A stretch of DNA of 48,598 nt from the NCBI GenBank assembly GCA_007279945.1, contig QYPG01000026.1:1-48598 (forward strand). Direction: 5' to 3'. Shown one piece after another: positions 35,889 through 48,598 of the stretch. How positions within the stretch are numbered: position 1 is the first letter of the stretch; each line of letters starts with the position of its first letter. This DNA comes from Streptomycetaceae bacterium. GTDB taxonomy: Bacteria; Actinomycetota; Actinomycetes; Nanopelagicales; Nanopelagicaceae. Below the pieces are notes generated by a model, which saw nothing but the letters and a program-made list of their open reading frames with translations, had not been told where the DNA came from and ran no database searches. Position numbers and translations under genes: made by a program.

Positions 35889-38123
35889 CTAGAGCTTCTC
35901 AACGGGTGCATAACGCAGCAACAATCGCTTCTCGCCATACTGTCCAAATTTTATTGTCGCCTCTGCCTTATCTCCCTCACCGGCTACTGAGACGACTGTG
36001 CCTAAACCAAATGTGTCATGTGACACACGCTCACCAATACTGAGTTCAATTGAAGAAATCTTCTTTCCTGTCGCTCGAGGTGGTGGTGCTATACGAGAGC
36101 GCTTTATCACTGATGGAGACAAAGACGCACTTGATTGATTGCGCCACTCAATCACATCTTCTGGAATCTCATCTAAGAATCGTGATGGTGGGTTGTAGTT
36201 CGGAGCACCCCATGTTGAACGATATTCCGCGCGTGATAGATATAAGCGTTCGCGCGCACGAGTTAAACCAACATATGCAAGTCTGCGCTCTTCTTCAATC
36301 TCATCTTTTTCACCGAGCGTTCGAGAATGCGGAAAGATTCCATCTTCCATGCCCGTTAAAAATACGGTCGGAAACTCGAGACCCTTTGCAGTATGAAGAG
36401 TCATCATTGTGACAACACCTCCATGATCTTCACCCTCTGGAATCTCATCAGCATCTGCAACAAGTGAAACTTTCTCTAGAAAGCCTGAGAGTGAAATCTC
36501 TTCATCTTCGAAGAGTTCATCAAACTCTCGTTCTTCGTACTCCATTGAAACGGCAACAAGTTCTTTAAGGTTCTCAACTCGAACTTCATCTTGTGGATCC
36601 GTACTATCAATTAACTCTTTTAAGATTCCTGATTGCTCTAATGCAGCCTCCACAATTACTGACGGCCGAGTTTTAGCTTCAACTAATACATTGAGCGCGC
36701 TGATCATTGAAGTGAAATCATTGATTGCTTGTGCAGCTCGAGAGGATAAGGCTTCAATCTGTGAGGCTTGAAGTAAACCCTGCCAAAAAGAAACTCCACG
36801 CAGGCGTGCAAATTCATCTACATAATCGAGCGTTGTATCACCAATACCCCGCTTAGGAACGTTGATAATTCGGCGCAAAGAGATCTCATCTTCAAGATTT
36901 GTCAGAACCCGTAAATATGCCAATAAATCTTTGACTTCACGGCGCTCGTAGAATCGCAGTCCCCCAACGACCTTGTATGGAAGTGCATTTCGCATGAAGA
37001 CTTCTTCAAATACACGAGACTGGGCATTAGTGCGATAGAAAATAGCTGTATCACCTGGATTTGAGTGTGAATCCTTTTGAAGCTGTCTAATCTCATCGGC
37101 GACAAAGTTGGCTTCATCATGCTCGCTCTCGGCGACATAACCAGTAAGGAGTGCTCCAGAACCTGAATCAGTCCAGAGGCTCTTCTCTTTACGGCTCTCG
37201 TTCTTAGTGATGACTGCGTTAGCTGCATTAAGAATGTTCTGCGTCGAACGGTAGTTCTGCTCTAATAGCACCGTAGTCGCATTGGGATAATCCAGCTCAA
37301 ACTGCAAGATGTTGCGGATCGTCGCACCACGAAAGCCATAAATTGATTGATCGGCATCACCAACCACGCATAGTTCAGCTGGCGGCATGCCCTCGTCCTC
37401 ATTTCCAACTAACTCTTTTACAAGTATGTACTGAGCATGATTTGTATCCTGATATTCATCGACTAAAACATGGCTAAAGCGAGATCTAAAACGGGCTTTT
37501 GCTTCGGGAAATCTCTGCAAAACTTCTACAGTCTTGGAAATAAGATCATCAAAATCCATCGCATTGGCACGTTGTAGCCGTGATTGATAGACGCTGTAAA
37601 CATCGGCTACGACTTGTTCAAATTGATTGCTCGAAGCATTTAAGTAATCTAAAGGCCCTAAGAGTTCGTTTTTAGCATTTGAAATCATGGCCTGAAATTG
37701 GCGAGCTGGGTAACGCTTTGAATCTAAGTTAAGTTCTTTTGCAACTATTGTAATAAGGCGCAAAGAGTCCGCAGAGTCATAAATCGAAAAAGAGTTGCTG
37801 TAACCCATGCGTGCGGCCTCTTGGCGCAAAATGCGCACACACGCTGAGTGGAAAGTAGATACCCACATAGATTGCGCAACGGGGCCAACTAATTCTCCAA
37901 CGCGTTCCTTCATTTCGCCGGCCGCTTTATTTGTAAATGTAATTGCCAGAATTTGATAAGGAGCAACGTTTCTGTGTGACATTAAATATGCAATTCGGCG
38001 AGTCAAGACTCGAGTCTTACCTGAACCTGCACCTGCCACTACTAACAAAGGCCCACCTGCATGAGTAACTGCCGTACTTTGCGCAGGATTTAGACCTGCA
38101 AGCAAAGTTTCATTACTCATCAT
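35889..38123 (-). CDS. pcrA: ATP-dependent DNA helicase PcrA/UvrD
   Basis: This 744-aa superfamily 1A helicase has all motifs in order: Q motif (LNPAQSTAV), Walker A (GAGSGKT), motif II (VDEYQDTNH), motif III (GDADQSIYGFRGA), motif IV (EQNYRST), motif V (LHTAKGLEFPTVF) and motif VI (YVGLTRARERLYLS). The C-terminal Tudor-like tail (HDTFGLGTVVSVAGEGDKA) that contacts RNA polymerase in PcrA is present. It unwinds DNA in repair and removes RecA or RNA polymerase. It starts 7 nt after a TAGACT hexamer, suggesting a leaderless mRNA, and diverges from the deacetylase gene. Confidence 0.96.
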   Translation of the reverse strand: MMSNETLLAGLNPAQSTAVTHAGGPLLVVAGAGSGKTRVLTRRIAYLMSHRNVAPYQILAITFTNKAAGEMKERVGELVGPVAQSMWVSTFHSACVRILRQEAARMGYSNSFSIYDSADSLRLITIVAKELNLDSKRYPARQFQAMISNAKNELLGPLDYLNASSNQFEQVVADVYSVYQSRLQRANAMDFDDLISKTVEVLQRFPEAKARFRSRFSHVLVDEYQDTNHAQYILVKELVGNEDEGMPPAELCVVGDADQSIYGFRGATIRNILQFELDYPNATTVLLEQNYRSTQNILNAANAVITKNESRKEKSLWTDSGSGALLTGYVAESEHDEANFVADEIRQLQKDSHSNPGDTAIFYRTNAQSRVFEEVFMRNALPYKVVGGLRFYERREVKDLLAYLRVLTNLEDEISLRRIINVPKRGIGDTTLDYVDEFARLRGVSFWQGLLQASQIEALSSRAAQAINDFTSMISALNVLVEAKTRPSVIVEAALEQSGILKELIDSTDPQDEVRVENLKELVAVSMEYEEREFDELFEDEEISLSGFLEKVSLVADADEIPEGEDHGGVVTMMTLHTAKGLEFPTVFLTGMEDGIFPHSRTLGEKDEIEEERRLAYVGLTRARERLYLSRAEYRSTWGAPNYNPPSRFLDEIPEDVIEWRNQSSASLSPSVIKRSRIAPPPRATGKKISSIELSIGERVSHDTFGLGTVVSVAGEGDKAEATIKFGQYGEKRLLLRYAPVEKL

Positions 38124-38130
38124 GGCCTTA

Positions 38131-38143
38131 AGTCTATTAGGCT
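38131..38143. promoter_or_regulatory. Back-to-back -10 boxes for two leaderless genes
   Basis: In the 26-bp gap, TAGACT (leftward, 38136-38131) lies 7 nt before the pcrA ATG and TAGGCT (rightward, 38138-38143) lies 6 nt before the deacetylase ATG. The two hexamers are one base apart, so the promoters share their DNA and may compete. Confidence 0.5.
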
Positions 38144-38149
38144 AATGCG

Positions 38150-38875
38150 ATGGAACCGATCGCCGATAGTGAGATCAAACGAGTTTTGGTCATAAGTGCC
38201 CATCCCGATGACTCTGACTTTGGAGCATCAGGAACCATTGCCCAATGGGTTAAGAAGGGCATTGACGTCGCATATGTTTTTTGTACAAATGGCGACCAAG
38301 GTGGCGAAGAGTCGGGATTTACAAAAGAGGAGATGCCTGCAATTCGCCAACGCGAACAACGTGCCGCGGGTGCTGCGATTGGCGTAACCGATATAACTTT
38401 TCTCAACTATGTAGATGGTCACTTAGAACCTACTCTTGCTTTGCGTAAAGATTTAGTGCGTCAGATGCGGATTTCGAAACCAGATCGTTTGGTCTGTCAA
38501 AGTCCAGAACGTAACTGGGATCGCATCGGTGCCAGCCATCCAGATCATTTAGCTGCCGGTGAAGCCTCGATTCAAGCGGTGTACCCAGATGCGCGTAATC
38601 CCTTTGCTTTCACTGATTTGTTGGAAGTTGAAGGTTTAGAACCCTGGCGCGTAAAAGAGATTTGGGTCAGTTCATTTGCACACCCTGATCACTTTGTAGA
38701 TATCACGGAGACTTTCGATTTAAAGATGAAGGCACTTCATGCTCATGCCTCACAGACTTCTCATAATCCCGAATTAGAAAATATGGTTCGCGAGTGGGGC
38801 CAACGAAATGCGGCAGCCGCGGGCTTTGCCGAAGGCCGAATCGCTGAGGCTTTTAAAATAGTTAATACAAATTAA
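38150..38875 (+). CDS. PIG-L/LmbE-family deacetylase
   Basis: This 241-aa zinc-dependent N-acetylglucosaminyl deacetylase family protein has the metal motif SAHPDDSDFG (residues 16-25) with the His-Asp-Asp set, and a later HPDH (AS-HPDHLAAG) that supplies another ligand. Family members deacetylate GlcNAc conjugates, such as in mycothiol synthesis (MshB and Mca). The substrate here cannot be told; a role in mycothiol or a related thiol is plausible for an actinobacterium. Its stop directly abuts that of the convergent cyclophilin gene, with no terminator between them. Confidence 0.88.
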   Translation: MEPIADSEIKRVLVISAHPDDSDFGASGTIAQWVKKGIDVAYVFCTNGDQGGEESGFTKEEMPAIRQREQRAAGAAIGVTDITFLNYVDGHLEPTLALRKDLVRQMRISKPDRLVCQSPERNWDRIGASHPDHLAAGEASIQAVYPDARNPFAFTDLLEVEGLEPWRVKEIWVSSFAHPDHFVDITETFDLKMKALHAHASQTSHNPELENMVREWGQRNAAAAGFAEGRIAEAFKIVNTN

Positions 38876-39562
38876 TTAGCGAAGCGTTACTGATTTAATT
38901 TCAACGCCTTGAATTGGATTTCCATCGGTGGCGTAGTAAGCCTTTCCATCGCTTTGGTTAACTGTGAAAGAACCAACTTCAGAGAGTTTTACTAAGAAAT
39001 CAATTCCCGAAGTAATCTTTCCCCAAATTGTGTAATTAGGCGGTAACTGTGTGTCTTTATAAACCAAGAAGAACTGGCTTCCATTTGTTTTGGGGCCAGA
39101 GTTAGCCATGGCAACCGTTCCAGCTGGATAGTTAGCTGCCTTGTTTGCTGGAAGATTCTCGTCGGCATAACCCTTCCATCCAGTAGGAGAGCCCGAACCA
39201 GATGCCGTTGGATCTCCGCACTGCAAAACAAAGAGTCCATCTGTTGTCAGGCGATGACACAGCGAAGCATTGAAATACTTTGCCTTAGCTAGAGCGGTTA
39301 TCTTTGTAACAGTTAACGGTGCTTGCTTTGATAGAAGTGAAATAACAATAGATCCGCAGTTAGTAACAAGTGTCATGGTCTTTGGCAAGCTCTTATTGAC
39401 CGCCATAGGCTCAAGAACTTTCATTGGAGTATGACCCTTAGCGGTGACCGCTGCGCAACCGGAGACAGTGGTAGGTCGCTGTGCAGCTTGTACAACGGGA
39501 GAAATAAACATGGCGCACAAAACTAAACTCATAAAAGTTGGAGCAACTAACTTCTTTAACAT
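38876..39562 (-). CDS. Secreted cyclophilin-type peptidyl-prolyl isomerase
   Basis: This 228-aa protein has an N-terminal signal peptide (KK then a hydrophobic run to about residue 26, ending VQA-A) followed by a cyclophilin domain. Conserved parts are FNASLCHRLTTDGLFVLQCGDPT, MANSGPKTNGSQFFL and the WGKITSG segment. It would assist proline isomerisation of exported proteins. The active-site Arg of FHR is present as CHR with Leu-Thr following, and the usual MIQ-GDP is VLQCGDP. It lies 4 bp after guaA and is probably in the gua operon. Confidence 0.9.
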   Translation of the reverse strand: MLKKLVAPTFMSLVLCAMFISPVVQAAQRPTTVSGCAAVTAKGHTPMKVLEPMAVNKSLPKTMTLVTNCGSIVISLLSKQAPLTVTKITALAKAKYFNASLCHRLTTDGLFVLQCGDPTASGSGSPTGWKGYADENLPANKAANYPAGTVAMANSGPKTNGSQFFLVYKDTQLPPNYTIWGKITSGIDFLVKLSEVGSFTVNQSDGKAYYATDGNPIQGVEIKSVTLR

Positions 39563-39566
39563 TTTT

Positions 39567-41109
39567 CTATTCCCATTCGATCGTGCCGGGTGGTTTGCTA
39601 GTCACATCTAACACGACTCGGTTGACTTCGCGCACCTCGTTGGTAATACGCGTCGAGATCTTCTCAAGAACTTCATAGGGAACTCTCGACCAATCTGCAG
39701 TCATGGCATCTTCGCTAGAGACTGGGCGTAAAACAATTGGATGCCCGTAGGTTCGACCATCGCCTTGCACCCCCACTGAACGCACTTCGGCCAGTAGCAC
39801 AACTGGGCACTGCCAAATATCACGGTCGAGTCCGGCGGCTTTTAATTCAAAGCGTGCGATCGCATCGGCTTCACGCAGTAAATCAAGACGCTCCTGCGTA
39901 ACTTCGCCCACGATGCGGATTCCAAGGCCTGGACCTGGAAAAGGCTGGCGCCAAATAATCTCTTCAGGAAGTCCAAGTTCAAGACCAACTAATCGAACCT
40001 CATCCTTAAACAATGTACGAAGAGGTTCGATTAAAGAGAATTTTAAATCATCAGGGAGACCGCCAACATTGTGATGAGATTTAATATTGGCAGTTCCAGT
40101 TCCCCCACCAGATTCAACGACGTCGGGATAAAGCGTTCCTTGGACTAAGAATTCAACTTCTCCTCCTGATGCAATATCACGGGCTGCTTTTTCAAAGGCT
40201 CGGATAAATTCGCGACCGATAATCTTTCGCTTTTCTTCAGGATCAGTTACCCCTTTAAGAGATGCGAGAAAAACCTCTTTAGCATCGATAACAACTAAGT
40301 TAATGCCAGTTGATGCCACAAAGTCACGCTCTACTTGCTCGGCCTCACCTTTTCGCAAAAGCCCGTGATCTACAAAAACGCATGTTAATTGAGTGCCTAC
40401 TGCGCGTTGAATGATCGCTGCCGCAACCGCTGAATCAACTCCACCAGATAGGCCGCATATCACTCGCTTATCGCCAATGATAGTTTTAGCTTTGGCAATT
40501 TCGGTCTGAGCAATATTGGCCGTAGTCCATGTTGCTTCACACTTAGCTATGTTGACTAACCAGTGTCGCAGAATCGCTTGACCATGCTGGGAGTGCAAAA
40601 CTTCAGGGTGGAACTGCACGCCGGCTAACAAACCTGATTCATTTTCAAAAGCAGCGATTGGCGTATCTGCAGTAGTTGCACAAATGGTAAAACCAGATGG
40701 CGCAGTAGTAACGGCATCGCCATGAGACATCCATACATGTTGTTGTATGGGCAGTGATGTGAAAATCTTTGATGCCGCATTAACCTTAATCTCGGTCCGT
40801 CCAAACTCAGACTTACCTGTGTGGCTTACAACGCCACCTAGGGCCTCAGCCATCACTTGGAAGCCATAACAGATACCGAAAGTTGGAATACCTAAATCAA
40901 ATATTGAACGATCAATGATTGGGGCATTGTCGGCATAGACGCTCGAAGGTCCGCCAGAGAGAATGATTGCTGCAGGGTTTTTAGCTTTTATTTCTGCAGC
41001 GGTAATTGTTGAAGGAACTATCTCTGAAAATACCTTGGCCTCGCGAACCCGGCGGGCAATGAGTTGTGCATACTGCGCACCAAAATCGACAACAAGTACG
41101 CCGTGAGAT

Positions 41110-41117
<8 letters not shown>
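39567..41117 (-). CDS. guaA: GMP synthase (glutamine-hydrolysing)
   Basis: This 516-aa enzyme converts XMP to GMP. The N-terminal class I glutaminase has GICYGFQ with the nucleophile Cys and QFHPEV with the catalytic His; the ATP pyrophosphatase domain has [10 protein letters not shown]; and the C-terminal dimerisation domain ends in [10 protein letters not shown]. It overlaps guaB3 by 8 bp and receives XMP made by guaB. Confidence 0.97.
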
Positions 41118-44262
<3,145 letters not shown>

Positions 44263-44336
44263 AGGCTTATCGTTGCGTGAATATGCTCAACCCACCACTC
44301 CAAAGCAACATGTATCACGGCATGGTACCGATGGAC

Positions 44337-44365
44337 TTGAACAACCTATGAAGCGGTTGTATGGT
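44337..44365 (+). promoter_or_regulatory. whiB promoter (leaderless)
   Basis: TTGAAC (44337-44342) and TATGGT (44360-44365) are separated by 17 bp. The -10 ends 6 nt before ATG 44372, so transcription would begin at the start codon. Confidence 0.6.
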
Positions 44366-44371
44366 CTTCCT

Positions 44372-44674
44372 ATGGCCGAACTCTCCAGATTACCCCGCCC
44401 CATTGCCGATGAATGGGAGTGGCAGTATGAGGGTGCCTGTCGTGACTTGCCAGCTGAGATGTTTTTTCATCCAGATGGTGAGCGAGGTCCGCGACGTCGT
44501 AACCGAGAAAATACCGCTAAAGCTATCTGCATCTCATGTCCGGTGATGCTCGCATGTCGCACTCATGCCTTAGCGGTTCAAGAGCCGTATGGAATCTGGG
44601 GCGGATTATCTGAAGATGATCGCCTTGTCATTATTGGAAAAGATGTGGCCCCAGATATTTCTCATGCATCATAG
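44372..44674 (+). CDS. WhiB-family Fe-S transcriptional regulator
   Basis: This 100-aa protein from ATG 44372 has the four WhiB Cys (C23, C53, C56, C62; C-x29-C-x2-C-x5-C) that bind a [4Fe-4S] cluster, and the turn GIWGG (74-78) that contacts sigma factor. Earlier in-frame starts (GTG 44186, ATG 44348) lack promoter or ribosome-site support. WhiB proteins act with the primary sigma factor and respond to O2, NO or redox. The position next to groEL is like that of whiB3 in mycobacteria, but the paralogue cannot be fixed from sequence alone. Confidence 0.92.
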   Translation: MAELSRLPRPIADEWEWQYEGACRDLPAEMFFHPDGERGPRRRNRENTAKAICISCPVMLACRTHALAVQEPYGIWGGLSEDDRLVIIGKDVAPDISHAS

Positions 44675-44691
44675 TTTTCCCTCCTCCTAAG

Positions 44692-44728
44692 AAAAAAAGC
44701 CCCTCGCAATCTGCGAGGGGCTTTTTTT
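44692..44728. terminator. Bidirectional rho-independent terminator between whiB and groEL
   Basis: A7, then a 10-bp perfect stem (GCCCCTCGCA with TGCGAGGGGC, loop ATC) and T7. It ends both convergent transcripts. Confidence 0.95.
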
Positions 44729-44738
44729 ATTACATCTA

Positions 44739-46373
<1,635 letters not shown>

Positions 46374-46661
46374 TTACTTCTCGATTACAGCGAGAATGTC
46401 GCGAGCTGAAAGTACCAAGAGGTCATCTCCACCATGCTTGATTTCAGTTCCGCCGTACTTGCTGTAAAGAACAACGTCGCCAACTTTGACATCCATTGGA
46501 ACGCGTACGCCATCATCAAAGCGACCTGGGCCTACAGCGATGACAACGCCCTCTTGTGGCTTCTCTTTAGCTGTATCTGGAATAACTAGACCTGATGCTG
46601 TTGTTGTCTCTGCCTCACTGGTCTTGATAACGATGCGATCTTCAAGTGGCTTAATGGCCAT
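46374..46661 (-). CDS. groES: 10-kDa chaperonin GroES
   Basis: This co-chaperonin caps GroEL. The sequence has [10 protein letters not shown], the mobile loop [19 protein letters not shown], and [15 protein letters not shown] prefer ATG 46661 (95 aa) because GGGAG is 8 nt upstream; the ATG at 46667, two codons earlier, is only 2 nt from that site and is the alternative. The stop is followed at once by groEL. A CIRCE-like inverted repeat lies 43 bp upstream. Confidence 0.96.
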   Translation of the reverse strand: MAIKPLEDRIVIKTSEAETTTASGLVIPDTAKEKPQEGVVIAVGPGRFDDGVRVPMDVKVGDVVLYSKYGGTEIKHGGDDLLVLSARDILAVIEK

Positions 46662-46703
46662 GTCCATAACTCCCTTTGCGTTGTTTTGCTCGTGCGGGCC
46701 CGG

Positions 46704-46730
46704 TTAGCAGTGTGGACCCGTGAGTGCTAA
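46704..46730 (-). promoter_or_regulatory. CIRCE-like element (HrcA operator)
   Basis: Read leftward, TTAGCACTC-N9-CACTGCTAA: the first half is a perfect CIRCE arm and the second differs at two bases from GAGTGCTAA. It lies upstream of groES-groEL, where HrcA repressor binds in many Gram-positive bacteria. hrcA itself is not in the window. Confidence 0.85.
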
Positions 46731-46770
46731 CGCAAGGTTAGAGGTGCCTATTGCCAAGGGCAAATCGAGC

Positions 46771-47805
46771 CTACGACAGGCTTATAACCCCCACTGGCAG
46801 GCTGGAATCGGCATCAAAGGCGATTGGGCTGGGGGCACGGTTAGCTGCGACCATCAGGGAGCCAAGGGCTGCGACCATCGCCCCGTTGTCGGTGCACAGG
46901 CCAGGAGCCGGGATTCGAAGGCGTATGCCTGCCTTTTCGCAGCGCTCCAAAGCTAGCGCTCGCAAACGGGAGTTAGCTGCAACTCCCCCGGCAATTACCA
47001 AGGAATCAATTCCCGTTGCTTTACAAGCAGCTAAGGATTTCAACAACAAGACATCGACGATCGCCTCTTGGAAAGATGCCGCGACGTTGGCCTTTGCATA
47101 ATCAGGTGTGGCCTCTAAATATCTGGCAACGGCAGTTTTTAACCCCGAGAATGAAAAATCAAAGGGGCGAGTCTGCCAATCATTAGATGTTGTTACGCCA
47201 CGCGGAAAATCGATTGACTGCGCATCTCCAGATTGGGCTAATACATCGATAGCTGGGCCGCCTGGGAAACCTAACTTCATTACACGAGCGATTTTATCGA
47301 AGGCCTCTCCGGCCGCATCATCCATAGTTGCACCAAGTTTAGTAATCGAAGCGGTTATGTCATCGACCTGTAAAAGTGAAGAGTGACCACCACTTACTAA
47401 TAGTGCAATCGTTGGATCTAAAGGTTCGTCATGCGTTAAGAAATCGACGCTGATGTGTGCAGCTAAATGATTGACGGCATAGATGGGTTTATCGAGCCCG
47501 AGAGCTAATCCAGTTGCTGCGCTGACCCCGACCAGAAGTGCGCCGACTAAACCAGGACCCGCAGTAACGGCAACTGCATCTATATCTTTCAAAGTTAAAT
47601 TAGAATCCTGTAAAGCTTTTTTAATTGTGGGTTGCATAGCTTCTAGATGGGCACGGCTTGCAATCTCTGGAACAACTCCCCCAAAGCGGGCATGCTCTTC
47701 AACACTAGATGCAATAACATTCGCTAGCAAAGTACGACCGCAAACAATTCCTACTGCGGTTTCATCGCACGAGGTTTCGATACCTAAAACTATTGGCGCA
47801 CTCAT
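46771..47805 (-). CDS. tsaD: tRNA N6-adenosine threonylcarbamoyltransferase
   Basis: This 344-aa ASKHA-fold enzyme transfers threonylcarbamoyl to A37 of ANN-decoding tRNAs. Family marks are [14 protein letters not shown] at the N-terminus, the metal-binding H113-LAA-H117, VSGGHSSLL, and [10 protein letters not shown] near the C-terminus. It overlaps rimI by 4 bp and works with TsaB, encoded two genes upstream. The length is usual. Confidence 0.97.
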   Translation of the reverse strand: MSAPIVLGIETSCDETAVGIVCGRTLLANVIASSVEEHARFGGVVPEIASRAHLEAMQPTIKKALQDSNLTLKDIDAVAVTAGPGLVGALLVGVSAATGLALGLDKPIYAVNHLAAHISVDFLTHDEPLDPTIALLVSGGHSSLLQVDDITASITKLGATMDDAAGEAFDKIARVMKLGFPGGPAIDVLAQSGDAQSIDFPRGVTTSNDWQTRPFDFSFSGLKTAVARYLEATPDYAKANVAASFQEAIVDVLLLKSLAACKATGIDSLVIAGGVAANSRLRALALERCEKAGIRLRIPAPGLCTDNGAMVAALGSLMVAANRAPSPIAFDADSSLPVGVISLS

Positions 47806-48257
47806 TGCAGCTCTTTTCGCATTACGAGGGCATCAAGGCCGGCTCCGTAATAGTTAGTTCGCACTGAGATTTCTTTATAACCAAGTTGCTCATATAGGGC
47901 GATTGCTGCGGCGTTCTCGACTCCAACTTCCAGCATCATTGCATTGGACTCTTTATTGATAGCCCAACTCTCTAGCTGTGCCATAAAGGCTTTTCCTATG
48001 CCGGCTTTACGATGCGCCGCCAGAACCCCCACAGTTAATACATCGGCTTCAACACCAGGGGCCGGGACCATAGCACCGGCATAACCGATAATTTCATTGG
48101 CATCATCTACTGCTACAAGAAAGAAATGTGTACGAGGTACGCCCTTGAACTCTTCTTTAAACTGGCCCATCGACCATGGAGAGTCGGCAAATAATACTTT
48201 CTCCAAAGAAACTAAAACAGGAAGATCTAGGGCAAAGGCCTCTCGAAAAGTTGTCAT
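47802..48257 (-). CDS. rimI: Ribosomal protein/peptide N-alanine acetyltransferase (GNAT)
   Basis: This 151-aa GNAT acetyltransferase has the acetyl-CoA loop region [15 protein letters not shown] (Q/RxxGxG/A type) and the C-terminal [16 protein letters not shown] motif B. The substrate cannot be read from the sequence; the conserved tsaB-rimI-tsaD context is the reason for the name. It overlaps tsaD and tsaB by 4 bp each. Confidence 0.9.
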   Translation of the reverse strand: MTTFREAFALDLPVLVSLEKVLFADSPWSMGQFKEEFKGVPRTHFFLVAVDDANEIIGYAGAMVPAPGVEADVLTVGVLAAHRKAGIGKAFMAQLESWAINKESNAMMLEVGVENAAAIALYEQLGYKEISVRTNYYGAGLDALVMRKELQ

Positions 48258-48598
48258 CTATCCACCGTCGCAACTGCATCTGGATGTCGCAAGTAAATAG
48301 GTTCGGTAAATTCTTCAACTAATGCAACTAAAGAAATCAGATCAGGAAAGAGATTGTTGTGTATCTCATTTCCTACAACATCTCTCGGAAAACTGACTTC
48401 TGGATTACCGACTCGAACTCCATCTATATAGCGTGCCCAATAAACCTCTTTACGACGGGCATCAACGGTAATAATAAAATCATTTGTATTAACTTGCGCT
48501 GCGATTGCATCAAGTGAACACACGCCCCGTACTTCTATATTTCTTGACAAAGCAAAGCTTCGTGCAAAGACAATTCCGATTCTTAACCCAGTAAATGG
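48254..48598 (-). CDS. tsaB: TsaB, C-terminal part (gene runs off right edge)
   Basis: The frame is open to the window end, and codons upstream of the apparent TTG start give PFTGLRIGIVFARSFALS, which matches the conserved GSFTGLRIG region of TsaB. So the N-terminal part lies outside. TsaB is the inactive ASKHA partner that activates TsaD in t6A synthesis. About 114 residues are visible; it overlaps rimI by 4 bp. Confidence 0.88.
   Translation of the reverse strand, partial: PFTGLRIGIVFARSFALSRNIEVRGVCSLDAIAAQVNTNDFIITVDARRKEVYWARYIDGVRVGNPEVSFPRDVVGNEIHNNLFPDLISLVALVEEFTEPIYLRHPDAVATVDR

Overview
The window looks like chromosomal DNA from a low-to-moderate GC actinobacterium with a compact genome. 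Evidence for Actinobacteria: a WhiB-family Fe-S protein next to groES-groEL, the guaB-guaB3-guaA run, a PerM/DUF6350 membrane protein between sucCD and purNH, a His-rich GroEL tail, a DosR-like regulator, and many genes whose ATG sits 6-7 nt after a TANNNT -10 hexamer (leaderless mRNAs). Gene packing is tight, with many ATGA or 1-base overlaps. Resemblance to streamlined freshwater actinobacteria is an inference; no 16S or tRNA gene is present to test it.

Layout. (1) 1-9.9 kb: nucleoside salvage. A nucleoside hydrolase (cut by the left edge) diverges from a ribokinase. A long leftward operon encodes a BMP-type nucleoside-binding protein, a two-domain ABC ATPase, two permeases, cytidine deaminase, thymidine phosphorylase, adenosine deaminase and, unexpectedly, a cytochrome P450. 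Together they import nucleosides, deaminate or cleave them, and feed (deoxy)ribose into central metabolism. (2) 10.1-13.7 kb: trpS, a CNNM/CorC membrane protein and an orphan UgpC/MsmX-like sugar-ABC ATPase. (3) 13.7-27.2 kb: an anaerobic/redox island: narGHJI, two NarK transporters of different types, a DosS-like GAF histidine kinase with a conserved candidate heme histidine, a DosR-like response regulator, a DUF2249 protein, and a DUF779-aldehyde dehydrogenase pair. (4) 27.3-38.1 kb: a leftward housekeeping run, pcrA, sucC, sucD, a PerM-like gene, purN, purH, folD, a 75-aa membrane protein, mdh and icd, mixing TCA-cycle and purine/folate genes in an order I recall as partly conserved in mycobacteria. 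(5) 38.1-48.6 kb: a PIG-L deacetylase, secreted cyclophilin, guaA-guaB3-guaB (GuaB lacks the CBS pair), a MerR regulator with a B12-type C-terminal half, whiB, groES-groEL under a CIRCE-like element, and tsaD-rimI-tsaB (tsaB cut by the right edge).

I found no rRNA, tRNA, CRISPR array, insertion sequence or phage gene, and no gene-free stretch longer than about 300 bases. I saw no clearly undescribed system. The most interesting items are the nitrate-linked DosS/DosR-like sensor, the Bateman-less IMP dehydrogenase, the possible B12 photoreceptor, the P450 coupled to adenosine deaminase, and the symmetric divergent leaderless promoter at the left edge.
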